Below are positions 44,376 to 55,589 of a DNA stretch of 64,000 nucleotides, one piece after another. The stretch is taken from assembly GCA_905221605.1 (NCBI GenBank), contig CAJNDS010002479.1, forward strand, positions 269,001 through 333,000. The letters are read 5' to 3'. Each line of letters begins with the position of its first letter. Within the stretch, counting starts at the first letter, position 1. Source of the stretch: Symbiodinium natans (Eukaryota > Sar > Dinophyceae > Suessiales > Symbiodiniaceae). The translations under genes were made by a program, and so were the position numbers. Below the pieces are notes generated by a model, which saw nothing but the letters and a program-made list of their open reading frames with translations, had not been told where the DNA came from and did not search any database.

Positions 44376-44632
44376 GGTTTGTGGTAGGGCTTATGCGCGA
44401 TTGGAGCACTTTCTTGGAGCCATGCTTGCTGTGGCGCTGTCGAACAGCGAGGTGCGCTGGCTCCTTGAGGTGTTGACTAGGGGGCCCTGTGCGCCCGCGT
44501 TTAGGGGTTTAGGGTTTGGGGTTTATGGTTTAGGGTTTCGGGTTAGGGTTTGGGCCTCATGGAACCTTTTGAGTGACAGAAAGGAAATCAGCCCCAAATC
44601 CTAAACACCCTAAGCCCTTGGGGAATGCCAGG

Positions 44633-47455
44633 GGGGTTCAGGGTTTTCAGGGAGCAGATTTGATAGGGATGTATCGATCCGGTCGTGCACAATGATACCC
44701 ATGGTGTAGACATTCCTTTGCGCATCCGACATGGTCCTGTGCAGCACTTGCCTCCGCCCTAGACCCTAAACCTTAAATCTAAGGGCTAACGCCGCTTCCG
44801 CCGACCCCGAAAAAGTCGCCAGGCTCCAGCGAGAGAGTAGAAGGGCAGGAGCTTCATCATCCCGAGCACGTGGCCTATCTTAAAACGTAAATCCCAACGT
44901 AAAACGGGGGGGGTGGGGGGGTGGGGGGGGCGGAGGGGTGTGGTCGGGTTTGTAGGGGTTTGAGTGAAGTGGTACAGGGAAAGTGCCAAAAATGCTGCGA
45001 ACGACATAAAGAAGGGTGACTGGGGCGGGGGGTCGCAATTTGTAAAGCAAGGGGGTGGGGGCGGAGTTGGGATCAGCGGAAAAAGCCCTTCACTGGCGCT
45101 CGCCCCCAGCTTGCCGGGGTCGGCGGACTTGAACTGTTCGTGGGAGCGCACTAGCGTGTGGGGGCGGTCTTTAGATGAGCTCGTTCTCGCCTGGTGGCAG
45201 GAGTTCGGCCGATTTGGCATGATGCTGGGCTCATCGCTCGGATTTGTGCAAAGCATCCTTGGCCGGTGCCTTCGCACGGGTGGAGGCGGCGGAGGCTGGT
45301 GTTTGCATGCCAAACTACCTGAGTGTCGGTTCGACGTGGCATCGGCCAGTCTTGCTTAGAGTCGACAGCGCGAGAGTTGACCGCAACAACGCAAGAACTA
45401 TCTGCGCCGGCAGCTTGCAGGGACTGGACATCAGCTGTTGTGCAACTTCGACATCATACCCATGGCCAGAATGGCCAGTCGCGTTGAGCACCGCCAGCAA
45501 ATTTACTCCAAAGTCTTGTGCGCTTGGGAGAAGCATCGGCGCTTGCAGACGCGCCGGCTGCAGGCATTGCCTTCCCCGCCCTTGCCCAGTGCTCATGGCA
45601 TCGGGTCTCCTTACATTTCCGGCCGTTGCAGGGCTTTCAAGGAGGTCGACGCGAACCCGTGAGGCTAGGTTTCCTAGCACTTTCCTTGTTCACTGGCACT
45701 TAGACTCACTTTGGCGCTCGTGCTATGCAGGCGAAGGGTCTCCCCTAGTTGCGTCAGTTGCAGCAGTCAAGCCCATGAGAATTATGAGAGCACAGAGGCA
45801 GGAAGGCGAGACTCGCTGCTCTGCAAGTCGGGGCCTCTGCCGCAGTCGCAAAGGTCTCATTGCTGGTGTGCGCAAGCCAAGGGCTCGGCATGCTCTTAGA
45901 GTCCTGTCCCGCCACTTCGGCGTTGTCTGCCACAGTCTAATCGGAACAGGTGTCAGAACTGTCAGGAGGTCGAAACAGATAGGGGTGCAGCACGGGTCCT
46001 GAATTGCACATGGAACGGGATCTTTCTGCAGCCGCTGAATTGTAGAGGCCAGTAGACTCTGGGATGTTCTCGGAGTATTTGTCTTGACGGGTACTCTTGT
46101 TGCATTTTGGAGTGCCTTTCGATGCTGTTGGATTCCTTTCAATGCTCTTGACCTTGAACCCCACACCATACCACGTTGAGCTGTTGCCCGAAGTACGCAG
46201 TACATCACACGTCCCAATGAAGGGGAGGGGGGTTGGGAACCCCCTAAGTCCGTACAGAAGGGGTTGGGGAATGCAGGGTGTGAGTCGTTGAGGTTTGCTA
46301 TGCTCAATCACGGGCCTCTGCCGGAGGCAGTGCCCCAAGCGCAGAGCGTATAGGGGTTGGACTTTGAGAGCATTTGGCCAGAAAGGAAGATCATTGAGCA
46401 CATCCCTGATAAGCCCAAGCCCCTAACCTGGTTGCTTAGCTTGTGTGTTTCTGGCTTTGCCGAGCCTGAGACCCCACCATTCTTGTCCCTAATTAGTGGT
46501 TCTAAAGTGCATAACTTGAGATGTGCGCTGCACCCCCTTTTGTTCCGACTCCTGTACACCTCTTCCATGTGTAGGCGGTCGCCTATAATTGCTTCATGTT
46601 CACTCAGGGCTAAACTGAATGACGGGCGCAGGGTCCCGTTTTGTGGTGGCGTGACCGCATGCGAAGGGCCCTGCTGCACGGCGCTTGGCCTTTTCTGTGA
46701 GAAGCAGATGTCAACTGGGCCCATTCACATCGCAGATCGCCCTCAGGGCTGTTTCGGGTGTCCGTTGCGTGTCCTTGCGTGTCCCTACTCAGACAACCAG
46801 CTCTGACATGCTCGAGGCACGTCGTAGCACGGTTTCTGTTGTGAAGGCCACACAGAGGATGTGCCACCCTCACGGTGCTGCGGCAGACGGCGTGGCTGCA
46901 GGTGTGCGCTGGGCTCTTGTATCAAGGATACGGCGTCTCGCGAGTGAGTGGCGAGGCAGGGCTTTATGTGAGGTATCCTGTTTCGGCGACTGCCAATGTC
47001 TGTGACCGCTGTCGCTTCAGCTCCAGTGTGCTGCACTGATCGACCAGCTCGTGGCTGCCCTGTGTGCAACCGTGCATTGTCCCCCACTCCCCGGGGCGCA
47101 CACGGGCTGCATCTTCTGGTGAATATGAAAGCCTGAGTTTGAAGAGAGCTTTGTGATGTCTGTTTCTCCCGAAGGCTGCTCTCTTGCATGGTTTGGGCTC
47201 AATCTCCGACTTCCTTCCCCCCAAGCTTGAAAGATGATCACGTGTTTCCCACTGGCTCTGACGATGGTGAGCATGTGAAGAACTACCTTATCGCACCACC
47301 GAAGCGCCTTGACGGCTGCCTAGCGTGTGCAGGATTCCGTCAATGACTCGCCATGCCCAAGCAGCGCTGCAGTGTGGTGTAACCTGTGCAGTCTAGGGTG
47401 GAAAAGTGATACCTAAGCCCAGAGAGCCCCCTCTTCCTGATGCCCGGGTACATCC
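44633..47455 (+). repeat. Head module A/B, copy 3
   Basis: Most complete head. Interrupted by a private G-rich segment at about 44765-45155 (runs of G at 44908-44935) that is lacking in units 1 and 2. The LDELVLAWWQEFGRFGMMLG frame is open to the stop at 45357-45359. Confidence 0.88.
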
Positions 47456-49690
47456 TGATTGCCCGACTTGTGGTCAGCCTGAGAGTGCTCCAAACATCTC
47501 TTTGCTGGCGAGCTTCAAGGACGTTTCCGTGCAGTGCAAAGTGTCGGTGAAGGAATAGAGAGCGAGTATAGATCCTGAAGAATCTCCTGTTGCATCCCCA
47601 CAAACAGGAGGACTGCGAGTCGTAACTTCTGATGTCGCTGAGCTGAAACGACAGCATCGGGAGCATGCACAGTGCAAGGTGAAGGGGTGCATCAGTTCAG
47701 ACTCAACTTTTACACTGCACCACGTCATCAAGCCGTGGCAAGACCATGATGCAGAGTGTGATTGCCCGACTTGTGGTCAGCCTGAGAATGCTCCAAGCAT
47801 CTCTTTGCTGGCGAGCTTGAAGGTCGTTGCCGCGCAGTGCAAAGTGTCGGTGAAGGACGAGTCTAGTTCCTGACTGCGCATCGCAACTTCTGATGTCGCT
47901 GAGCTGAAACGACGGCATCGGGAGCATGCAAAGTGCAAGGTGAAGGGGGACATCAGTTCAGAAGCAAGTTTTACGCTGCACCACGTCATCAACCCCTGGC
48001 AAAACTATGACGCAGAGTGTGATTGCCCGACTTGTGGTCAGCCTGAGAATGCTCCAAGCATCTCTTTGCTGGCGAGCTTGAAGGTCGTTGCCGCGCAGTG
48101 CAAAGTGTCAGTGAAGGACGAGTCTAGTTCCTGACTGCGCATCGCAACTTCTGATGTCGCTGAGCTGAAACGACGGCATCGGGAGCATGCAAAGTGCAAG
48201 GTGAAGGGGCACATCAGTTCAGAAGCAAGTTTTACGCTGCACCACGTCATCAACCCCTGGCAAAACTATGACGCAGAGTGTGATTGCCCGACTTGTGGTC
48301 AGCCTGAGAATGCTCCAAGCATCTCTTTGCTGGCGAGCTTGAAGGTCGTTGCCGCGCAGTGCAAAGTGTCGGTGAAGGACGAGTCTAGTTCCTGACTGCG
48401 CATCGCAACTTCTGATGTCGCTGAGCTGAAACGACGGCATCGGGAGCATGCAAAGTGCAAGGTGAAGGGGGACATCAGTTCAGAAGCAAGTTTTACGCTG
48501 CACCACGTCATCAACCCCTGGCAAAACTATGACGCAGAGTGTGATTGCCCGACTTGTGGTCAGCCTGAGAATGCTCCAAGCATCTCTTTGCTGGCGAGCT
48601 TGAAGGTCGTTGCCGCGCAGTGCAAAGTGTCAGTGAAGGACGAGTCTAGTTCCTGACTGCGCATCGCAACTTCTGATGTCGCTGAGCTGAAACGACGGCA
48701 TCGGGAGCATGCAAAGTGCAAGGTGAAGGGGGACATCAGTTCAGAAGCAAGTTTTACGCTGCACCACGTCATCAACCCCTGGCAAAACTATGACGCAGAG
48801 TGTGATTGCCCGACTTGTGATCAGCCTGAGAATGCTCCAAGCATCTCTTTGCTGGCGAGCTTGAAGGTCGTTGCCGCGCAGTGCAAAGTGTCGGTGAAGG
48901 ACGAGTCTAGTTCCTGACTGCGCATCGCAACTTCTGATGTCGCTGAGCTGAAACGACGGCATCGGGAGCATGCAAAGTGCAAGGTGAAGGGGGACATCAG
49001 TTCAGAAGCAAGTTTTACGCTGCACCACGTCATCAACCCCTGGCAAAACTATGACGCAGAGTGTGATTGCCCGAATTGTGGTCAGCCTGAGAGTGCTCCA
49101 AGCATATCTTTGCTGGCGAGCTTCAAGGTCGTTGCCGCGCAGTGCAAAGTGTCGGTGAAGGACGAGTCTAGTTCCTGACTGCGCATCGCAACTTCTGATG
49201 TCGCTGAGCTGAAACGACGGCATCGGGAGCATGCAAAGTGCAAGGTGAAGGGGGACATCAGTTCAGAAGCAAGTTTTACGCTGCACCACGTCATCAACCC
49301 CTGGCAAAACTATGACGCAGAGTGTGATTGCCCGAATTGTGGTCAGCCTGAGAGTGCTCCAAGCATATCTTTGCTGGCGAGCTTCAAGGTCGTTGCCGCG
49401 CAGTGCAAAGTGTCGGTGAAGGACGAGTCTAGTTCCTGACTGCGCATCGCAACTTCTGATGTCGCTGAGCTGAAACGACGGCATCGGGAGCATGCAAAGT
49501 GCAAGGTGAAGGGGGACATCAGTTCAGAAGCAAGTTTTTTCACTGCACCACGTCATCAACCCCTGGCAAAACTATGACGCAGAGTGTGATTGCCCGAATT
49601 GTGGTCAGCCTGAGAGTGCTCCAAGCATCTCTTCGCTGGCTACTAGCTGAGCTTGAAGGTCGTTGCCGCGGAGTGCAAAGTGTCGGTTTC
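47456..49690 (+). repeat. Satellite array of 261-bp monomers
   Basis: After one or two longer edge monomers, six complete 261-bp units begin at 47873, 48134, 48395, 48656, 48917 and 49178, with a seventh partial from 49439. They differ by a few bases. All share TCTAGTTCCTGACTGCGCAT, where unit 2 monomers have about 39 extra bases. 261 is divisible by three, so the DCPTCGQPENAPS frame keeps its phase but meets one TGA per monomer. Confidence 0.95.
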
Positions 49691-50700
49691 CACGCAACAT
49701 TTTGCCCCCGGCATGCTACAGAGAGGGCTTTCTCGAGACCAAAGGCTGCCTCCTCGGCACCCGTCTTCTGTCGGGGTCCGTCCTCGCACGTAGGCTCCGG
49801 ATGTTGCCTCTCAGCTGGAGGTGGGCTCTGCTGCCCGTTTTTCCGCAGCAGTCGCTGCTGCACGGAGAAGTCCAACGAAGCTCACTTGGGCGTTCCACTC
49901 TCATGGGGGTGTGGACACGACGCATTGCCGCATTGCTGCATCCTTGACGAGACCGCTTGTGCGTCTTCTCGCACCTGGGTCGATGGTCGAGCGACCTTGC
50001 GACTTCCTTGCTTTTTAGGAGGCCCGTCTTGTTTTTGGTATCTCCTGCCTCCCTCATAAGTGATGGTAGGGTCATCTTGCTGCGCCTCATCAGGCACAGC
50101 CCTAAGCCCCGTGAGGCCCCAAACTTAACTTTGACTTGTAAATCGTCTGGCTCGTCAAGACATCAATCTACTGCCCCATCCAGGCTAGCCAGCTGGCCGG
50201 TAGTTGCATGATTCTCGCAGAGGTCCCCTGCGGATTCCGCTTTCGCCATTGTCGCAGTTGCCTCCGCTCCACCAATCCCATGGCTTGGGGGCAAAGGCGT
50301 AGTTTGTGTGTTCATCTGCTGCTTCGGATGCTTCGCCTGTGAAGGGTCCTGGGTTGTCTACGTGGCCGAGGGCTTTCACAGCTTCCACATAATCCTCCGA
50401 GTGCCCAGGGTCCAGCTTAGAACGTCTGCACGTTTCCAGAAATGACTGAGGCTCGTTGATCGAGCTGTTCCTGCGGTACCTCGCGTTTAGCACTCCGCTC
50501 ACCTGAGCTCACCTGGCTAGTCTACCACTAGTCATTAGTGCAGCACCAGCGTGGACGGAGAGATGAGTGAGACTTCTTAAGCCTCCCCACTGCTGAGGCC
50601 GAAGTGCCAGGTCGCGCTTCGACTGGCGTGCGCTGTGGGCGTCCCCGCGTCTGACGTTCTCAACGGGGTTGTGAATTAGCAAAGATCATCTTGGCGCGTA
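49691..50700 (+). repeat. M3 module, copy 3
   Basis: Starts at CACGCAACATTTTGCCCCC. It lacks most of the stretch holding the 9666-10052 frame, joining CTCTCAGCTGG directly to AGGTGGGCTCTGC. The MPDEAQQD minus frame (49882-50097) is open. Confidence 0.87.
49882..50097 (-). other. MPDEAQQD-family minus frame (71 codons)
   Basis: MPDEAQQDDPTITYEGGRR then QKQDGPPKKQGSRKVARPST. Homologous to 10078-10266 minus, with no indel over the shared part. Confidence 0.25.
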
Positions 50701-51180
50701 GGTGCTAGTTGTCGCCGCAACCTCCGCTCCACCAATCCGACGGTTTGGCGGCAAAGGCGTAGGATGCTTGGGGATCCCCCACTTTTGTAAATGGAGAGAG
50801 GCAGGGTCGCGGGTCCTGATGTGCCAATATCCGTCTCCATTTTTGGGTTTGTTTGGCTGGTTGAGGCTGAGGTCAAATGCGCTGGCAGGACCCTCGGCGC
50901 GTGAAAATTCCTTTTCCTTTCTCGCCTGTGTGTCCTGACGTTGCTCCACCATGTGAGATGCCGGAGCTGCGCAGTCTCATAGCGATGAGAGCGCCCACGT
51001 CCCTGGGAGGCATTGATTGGCAGCTCTATTTTCCAACCCCACTGGTCCTAACACGCTGGGGATTGTGAGGGGTCCTGGGTTGTCTACGCTGCCGAGAGCT
51101 TTCACGCCTTGCACGTAACCTGAAAGTGCTCCAGATCATCCAACAGCCCCAGGTCCAGGTTGCAACGTTTGCACGTTGCC

Positions 51181-51286
51181 AGACCCTAAAGGTCCATGTA
51201 CCCAAACAGGGAATACTTGGGCCTTAAAGTATTTGCTATATAGGGTCTTTGGGGCCCAGGGCCCAAGTATATGATAATTAGGTGGA
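51181..51286. mobile_element. Fold-back insertion of about 105 bp in M3
   Basis: The first M3 copy reads GTTTCCAGAAATGACTGAG (50431). Here AGACCCTAAAGG to TAATTAGGTGG is inserted between TTGCC and AGAAATGACTGAG. Inverted pairs are ATACTTGGGCC (51213-51223) with GGCCCAAGTAT (51260-51270), and AGACCCT with AGGGTCT. Confidence 0.6.
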
Positions 51287-51377
51287 GAAATGACTGAGAC
51301 TCGTTGATCTCGCTGTTCGTGCGGTACCAGGTCGCTGCTCGCACCCGGCTCACCTGAACTCACTCGGGATAATCAGG

Positions 51378-51439
51378 GGTACCCGTTCATGCCCCAAATA
51401 GAATAGAAACCCCTTGAAGGGACCCCCAAAACGGGTACC
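51378..51439. mobile_element. 62-bp palindromic element, ends GGTACCCGTT / AACGGGTACC
   Basis: Perfect 10-bp inverted ends enclose CATGCCCCAAATAG and GGGACCCCCAAA. It is absent from the homologous place in the first M3 copy (about 50508-50535). No clear target duplication. Confidence 0.6.
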
Positions 51440-51655
51440 ACGTGTCATTAGGTCACAATCGTGGACGGAGAGATGACTGAGACTTCTTAAGGCTCCCCCA
51501 CTGCTGCGGCCGAAGTGCCAGGTCGCGCTTCAACTCGCGTGCACGGACATGACAGCTAAGCACACGCAGGCACTGAAGCTTACCAAGATATGGGTTTGTT
51601 TTTTTTTGGGGGGCCCAGATTTAAGAAGGGCAGACGGGTTGCACTGTTGCACACC

Positions 51656-51790
51656 CGCGAAACATACCCCGAAACGTACCCCCGAAACATACCCCGTAAC
51701 ATACCCCCGAAATTGCAGGTAAAGTAGCTCATGATGCCGCGAAACATACCCGAAACATACCCCCGAAACATACCCGCGAAACATGCCCTG
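51656..51790. repeat. Minisatellite of about 13 bp, CGAAACATACCCC
   Basis: Nine or so units of (G/C)GAAACATACCCC in two groups around TTGCAGGTAAAGTAGCTCATG. The minus strand encodes FRGYVSG-like periodic residues only because of the repeat. Confidence 0.9.
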
Positions 51791-52455
51791 AACCCAACAC
51801 CTGTCGCCCGCCCCCCCAGTATAACACAAACCCATATCCTTCGGTTTGGACTCGAAGTTCAGGGCCAAGCGCACCGCAAGGGCCTGAACGACAGGTGGGG
51901 GTGACGACATTGCAGATGCGTTCCAGATGCGGCCGGAACATGCCGAGACCATGTGCGAAGTCTTCACATGTGCCACTGGTTGGCCTGCGCCACGCTGCAG
52001 CTGCCGCGCGCAGCATCTGCCCGTTCTTCCGCCTTGCACTCTGCGATGACGAACCTGCAGTCAGAGAGGCTCGTCTTCAATTCTCACAGCAAGGTCCGCA
52101 GATCTCTGGTGCCCGTGCGGTGGTGCTTGCGGCGCTTGCGGTGCCATGGGCCGTGGTGGCACGACCTGGGCAGCGAGATGCCAAAGTTGGCCAATGCTGT
52201 GGCGACCAACTCGGTCACGGATTTACGTACATACTTCGTACATGAAGTTTCAACGCATCCAAGTCCAACTGGCTGTTGGTATTGCGGCCGTTGTCGCGCG
52301 ATGGCAGGCCTTGGATGGTCTGGATGATAAAACAATGCAAATCTGAGTACAAATCCCGAAAATATCTAATCACGTGCAGTGTGGACGTCCCCGCATGTAA
52401 CGTTCTCAACAGGGATGTGAATTGGCAAAGATCATCTTGGCACGTAGGTGTTGCG

Positions 52456-54757
52456 CGCCCGTTTTGATGCGAGGTTGCGCCGGGACATGTTGCACGATGA
52501 GAAACATCCATCAAAGACGCTGAGCTTGGGTCTCGCTGGGTGGCTGCAGCACAACCTGTTAGCTCTGCTGAAGCCGCCTCGGGGTAGTCTGGTTCTGCAC
52601 CGCCCTCAGCAGGAGGACAGGACACCAAGTGTTCGCCACTGTTGGGGGATGCACGGTCCTGATGTCATGTCGACTGTGAACTTCGACTACGGCTCACGAG
52701 CCCTTCATGAAGGTTGGCCATGTGAGAATCACACGTCATTCTTTTGGGGTGCTGCACACGACGGCACTTCTGCGGCACTTCTGCAGTGTGGAGCACAGGG
52801 TTTTCTCCCAAACGTAGCTAGCTCTGTCTTGCGCCGATGGAAGAGCTGCGCAAACTGCCCCTTAGGGTCTGTGCCAAGAGCCAGGTTGATTGCAACAGCC
52901 GATAGCTCCTGCTTTGAAGGAGTACGGAGCCGTTTCAATGGCTTTGGCTGGCGCCCCGTGTTGCAGGCCTGAGGGTCTCGGCAGGGAGCTGCGTGAACAG
53001 TACTCATAAGGCGTCCTTTTGGAGCGAAAGCTGGCTTTCAAGTTCAAGGCCGACACGTGCTTGACAGACTCCACAATAAACGGGGCAAGAGACAATGGTC
53101 AGCCTCGACATGCGAAACTTTCGTTGAATTGCATCAAGACGATGCAGCCCCGAGGCACAATCCTGCACAGGTTAGTTGTTCCACGAATCTGGACTTAAAC
53201 CCTATAACCCTAAAACCCTAAACCATAAACCCTGAACCCTAAACCCTAAACCAGCCAGTGAGTTGTCGCAGCTGGGCGCCTTCCCCCCAGAGTTCACTTT
53301 CGCGGTCAGTGTCCGCCAGTCCAAGCAGATGGGTGCAGCCGCGCTGGGCTGAGGTTGCGAGAGAAGCAGTGCAACTTGCGATCCTGCGCAATGAATGCAA
53401 TGATACATGCTGGCCAGCCATACACCGCAATCCATGAGAGAAAGCAGTGAAAGAAGCGTCAGGGTAGCAGGCCCCTGTTGAAACCAGCAGCGCGGCCAAG
53501 AGGAAGCCTGACATCGTCCCTGCACGCAGACGTCACCAGCATCCTGTGAACAGGATCCATGCAAGATCAGGAGGTTGGAGCCAATCCGTGATCAGTCCTT
53601 GGACCAGTGCCCTGTCACGACCACAGCCTAATTATCTGAGAGCGTGCGTGGTCTTGCCGGATAAGCGGTGTCCGAATGCGCCATGTAAGATCTGGTGCAA
53701 CGTGCTCAGCACACATGACACTGATGGGCAGCGGCCTTCGCCGGCTTCTTTCTTTGGTCGTAGCTTGCGATCATCTCGAAACGCGAGGCGCCGCAAACTC
53801 CGTCGACTCACCGTCTGGTCTGCAGCACTTCTTGCTTAGAGTAGCTGGTGGTCTGTTTTACAGAGGGTGCCTGTCCTTGCGATTTCTGGTTTCCCGAAGC
53901 ATGACATTAATCTCAAGACCCATTCGGTCCTTCGAGCTTTGAGTCCTAGATGGGCACTTTAGAATAGTTCCCACGGTTCAGAACGGTTCCAGACTGTTTG
54001 GAAGAGGGCTTCCGAGAACGCTGGGGCAGTTCCTGAGAACCGTCTAATTGTTCCAGGGCCCTTGTTGGTCCTCACACGAAAACAAGCCACCGAGCTTTCC
54101 AACTTCTTGCACTTGCTAGATGCATGCTCCGTCCTGCTTAAAACGTCTGATCCCGTGAACCAGGCCCCCAAATGAAGCCTATTTACCGGATTCAGGGTTT
54201 AAACCCCTTCAACCCGAAACCAGGATTCTGGCCCATTCATGCCCATTCAGCACCGCGCCGTGGAGGACGTTGTACGCCGTTGGCTTGTTGAGCTTCGCGG
54301 CTTCACGTTGCGCCCGCACGTGGGAACCATTGGGAACCCGAGATTCCCAAAACTCAGGCGCTTTCGGGTGCCGCGCTCTCATTCCCAAGCAGCAAGCACA
54401 GCTCTGTGTGACAGGGTGCTGATTGGGGTAGCCATGACAGGAGGGCTCCCTTTGTGGGTCTCCTTCGCACAGCTCCTGCTTCGGCGCTACGACCCAATGC
54501 CCTCCTTCCTACATGGCCAACAGTAAGCATCTGGTCTCGCTGCTCCCTATACTTCTCGCGCTTTTCCACTACATTGGTCTCAGGGCTCTGCATTCAAATG
54601 CCGGACGCCCGCCGAGTGCGCGTGTCCTCGGTCATTTGGGGTTACAGTGAGTCCTTGAACATGCCTAGTGGCCCCCACATAGGGAGGCGCGCGGCATTTT
54701 AACAAACACGCCGTGGGTTCACCGAAGTGCTTTGCGCAGACCCTATGCGCTCACACT
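52456..54757 (+). repeat. D/E module and first F copy, unit 3
   Basis: Normal orientation of D (TGTGCCAAGAGCCAGGTTGA at 52869), E (CATGCAAGATCAGGAGGTTG at 53559), F (TAGAGTAGCTGGTGGTCTGT at 53838) and GCTTGTTGAGCTTCGCGGC (54283). The minus frame 52729-53007 contains LSAVAINLALGTDPKGQFAQ. Confidence 0.87.
53196..53251. repeat. Degenerate CCCTAAA tract at a site empty in unit 1
   Basis: About seven variant units lie between CTGGACTT and CCAGCCAGTGA. Unit 1 (11556-11606) has the same flanks with ordinary sequence (GCATGCGAGGCGACCCGGCG and onward). Unit 2 (31050-31070) has a shorter tract at the same site. Confidence 0.93.
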
Positions 54758-55229
54758 TCTTGCTTAGAGTAGCTGGTGGTCTGTTTAACAGAGGGTGCCT
54801 GTCCTTGCGATTTCTGCTTTCCCGAACCATGACAATAATCTCAAGACCCATTCGGCCCTTCGAGCTTTGAATCCTAGGTGGGCACTGTAGAATAGTTCCC
54901 ACGGTTCAGAACGGTTCCAGACTGTTTGCCAGAGGGCTTCCGAGAACGCTGGGGCAGTTCCTGAGAGCTGTCTAATGGTTCCAGAGCCCTTGTTGGTCCT
55001 CACACACAAACAAGCCACCGAGCTTCCCAACTTCTTGCACTTGATAGATTCATAGTCTGTGCTGCTTAAAACGTCTGATCCCGTGAACCAAGCTCCCAAA
55101 TGAAACCTATTTCTCGGGTTTATGGGGTTTAAACCCCTTCAACGCGAAACCAGGAGTCTGGCCCATGCCCCCGAAACCCTAAACCCTACTACCCCCTGAA
55201 CCAAGAAGCGCAGTCCCAACATCTCTATT

Positions 55230-55589
55230 GTGAGCGCTGCGCACGGGGATACTCACTGTGCACGTGAGATTAAGCCTCAGCCATCTCGCTTGCACGTGTT
55301 CGCGGCGTTCGCAATTCTCGGCACCTTAACGTTGCTTGTTGTTTCATGTCGGACAATGCCAGGGGCAGCCCCCTTCTTAGGACATGCCAACGTCGTTTTC
55401 TATATTCATCTCCCATCCCTGCGTCTAACATGTGCCCACACCTTACAAGGCCTTTTGCCGCAGGGCGTTCGTTTCTTTCCCCGTCCCCCACCCCACGTTC
55501 CCCATGTCCACACTCTCATGTGTTGCGTGGCGTCGCAGTATGCACAACACTTGCAGCCATGCCTGAGGCAACGTCTTGAACATGCTTGA
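55230..55589 (+). other. G-family open frame (119 codons)
   Basis: Includes LHVFAAFAILGTLTLLVVSC, then HANVVFYIHLPSLRLTC, ending LRQRLEHA. Relative to 34767-35072 it lacks 12 bases after PGAAPF, an in-frame change. Confidence 0.25.

Larger units (their letters stand above)
24470..44632 (+). repeat. Macro-repeat unit 2 (about 20.2 kb)
   Basis: Order is head, satellite dimers, shortened M3, inverted D segment with a private insertion, E, G/H (twice), K block (two full and two partial copies), Q, S, T. It carries both copies of the 182-bp target-duplicated element. Confidence 0.9.
43291..44632 (+). repeat. Tail module T, copy 2
   Basis: Shares CTCATAAGCC-free tail landmarks with unit 1: GTCGGGTGTGGGAGATGCAG (43613), GAAGTCC-TGACGTTGCGCCTG (44058), GAGGTGCGCTGGCTCCTTGA (44450). 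It holds the CCCTAAA array at 43752-43799 and a TTTAGGG-variant array at 43884-44007 in which the stretch GGGGTGTTAGGGTTTAGGGA is directly repeated. No gene. Confidence 0.85.
50701..52455 (+). repeat. Second, rearranged M3 copy of unit 3 between 50-bp direct repeats
   Basis: GCAAAGATCATCTTGGCGCG at 50680 and GCAAAGATCATCTTGGCACG at 52424 bracket this segment. Parts of M3 recur in order (CCTCCGCTCCACCAATCCGA, GTCCTGGGTTGTCTACG, GACTGAGACTTCTTAAGG) with inserted fold-back sequences and a minisatellite. 51800-52380 is private; overlapping frames there are not recognised. Confidence 0.8.

Noticed and set aside
44786-45313. 175-codon minus-strand Pro-rich protein
   Set aside because: Driven by G-runs on the plus strand in a private low-complexity segment, with no conservation.
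45244-46002. 252-codon plus-strand frame in the unit 3 head as a gene
   Set aside because: Only 159 codons are open in unit 1 and the frame is shifted in unit 2. It overlaps the LDELVLAWWQ frame in another phase. Arg/Ser/Ala-rich frames of this kind are common in GC-rich repeats.
47456-49690. CRISPR array
   Set aside because: Repeats are 261 bp with no short repeat/unique spacer alternation. This is satellite DNA.
51530-52039. 169-codon minus-strand Gly/Tyr-rich repeat protein
   Set aside because: The FRGYVSG periodicity comes from a 13-bp minisatellite. Neighbouring residues are not conserved.
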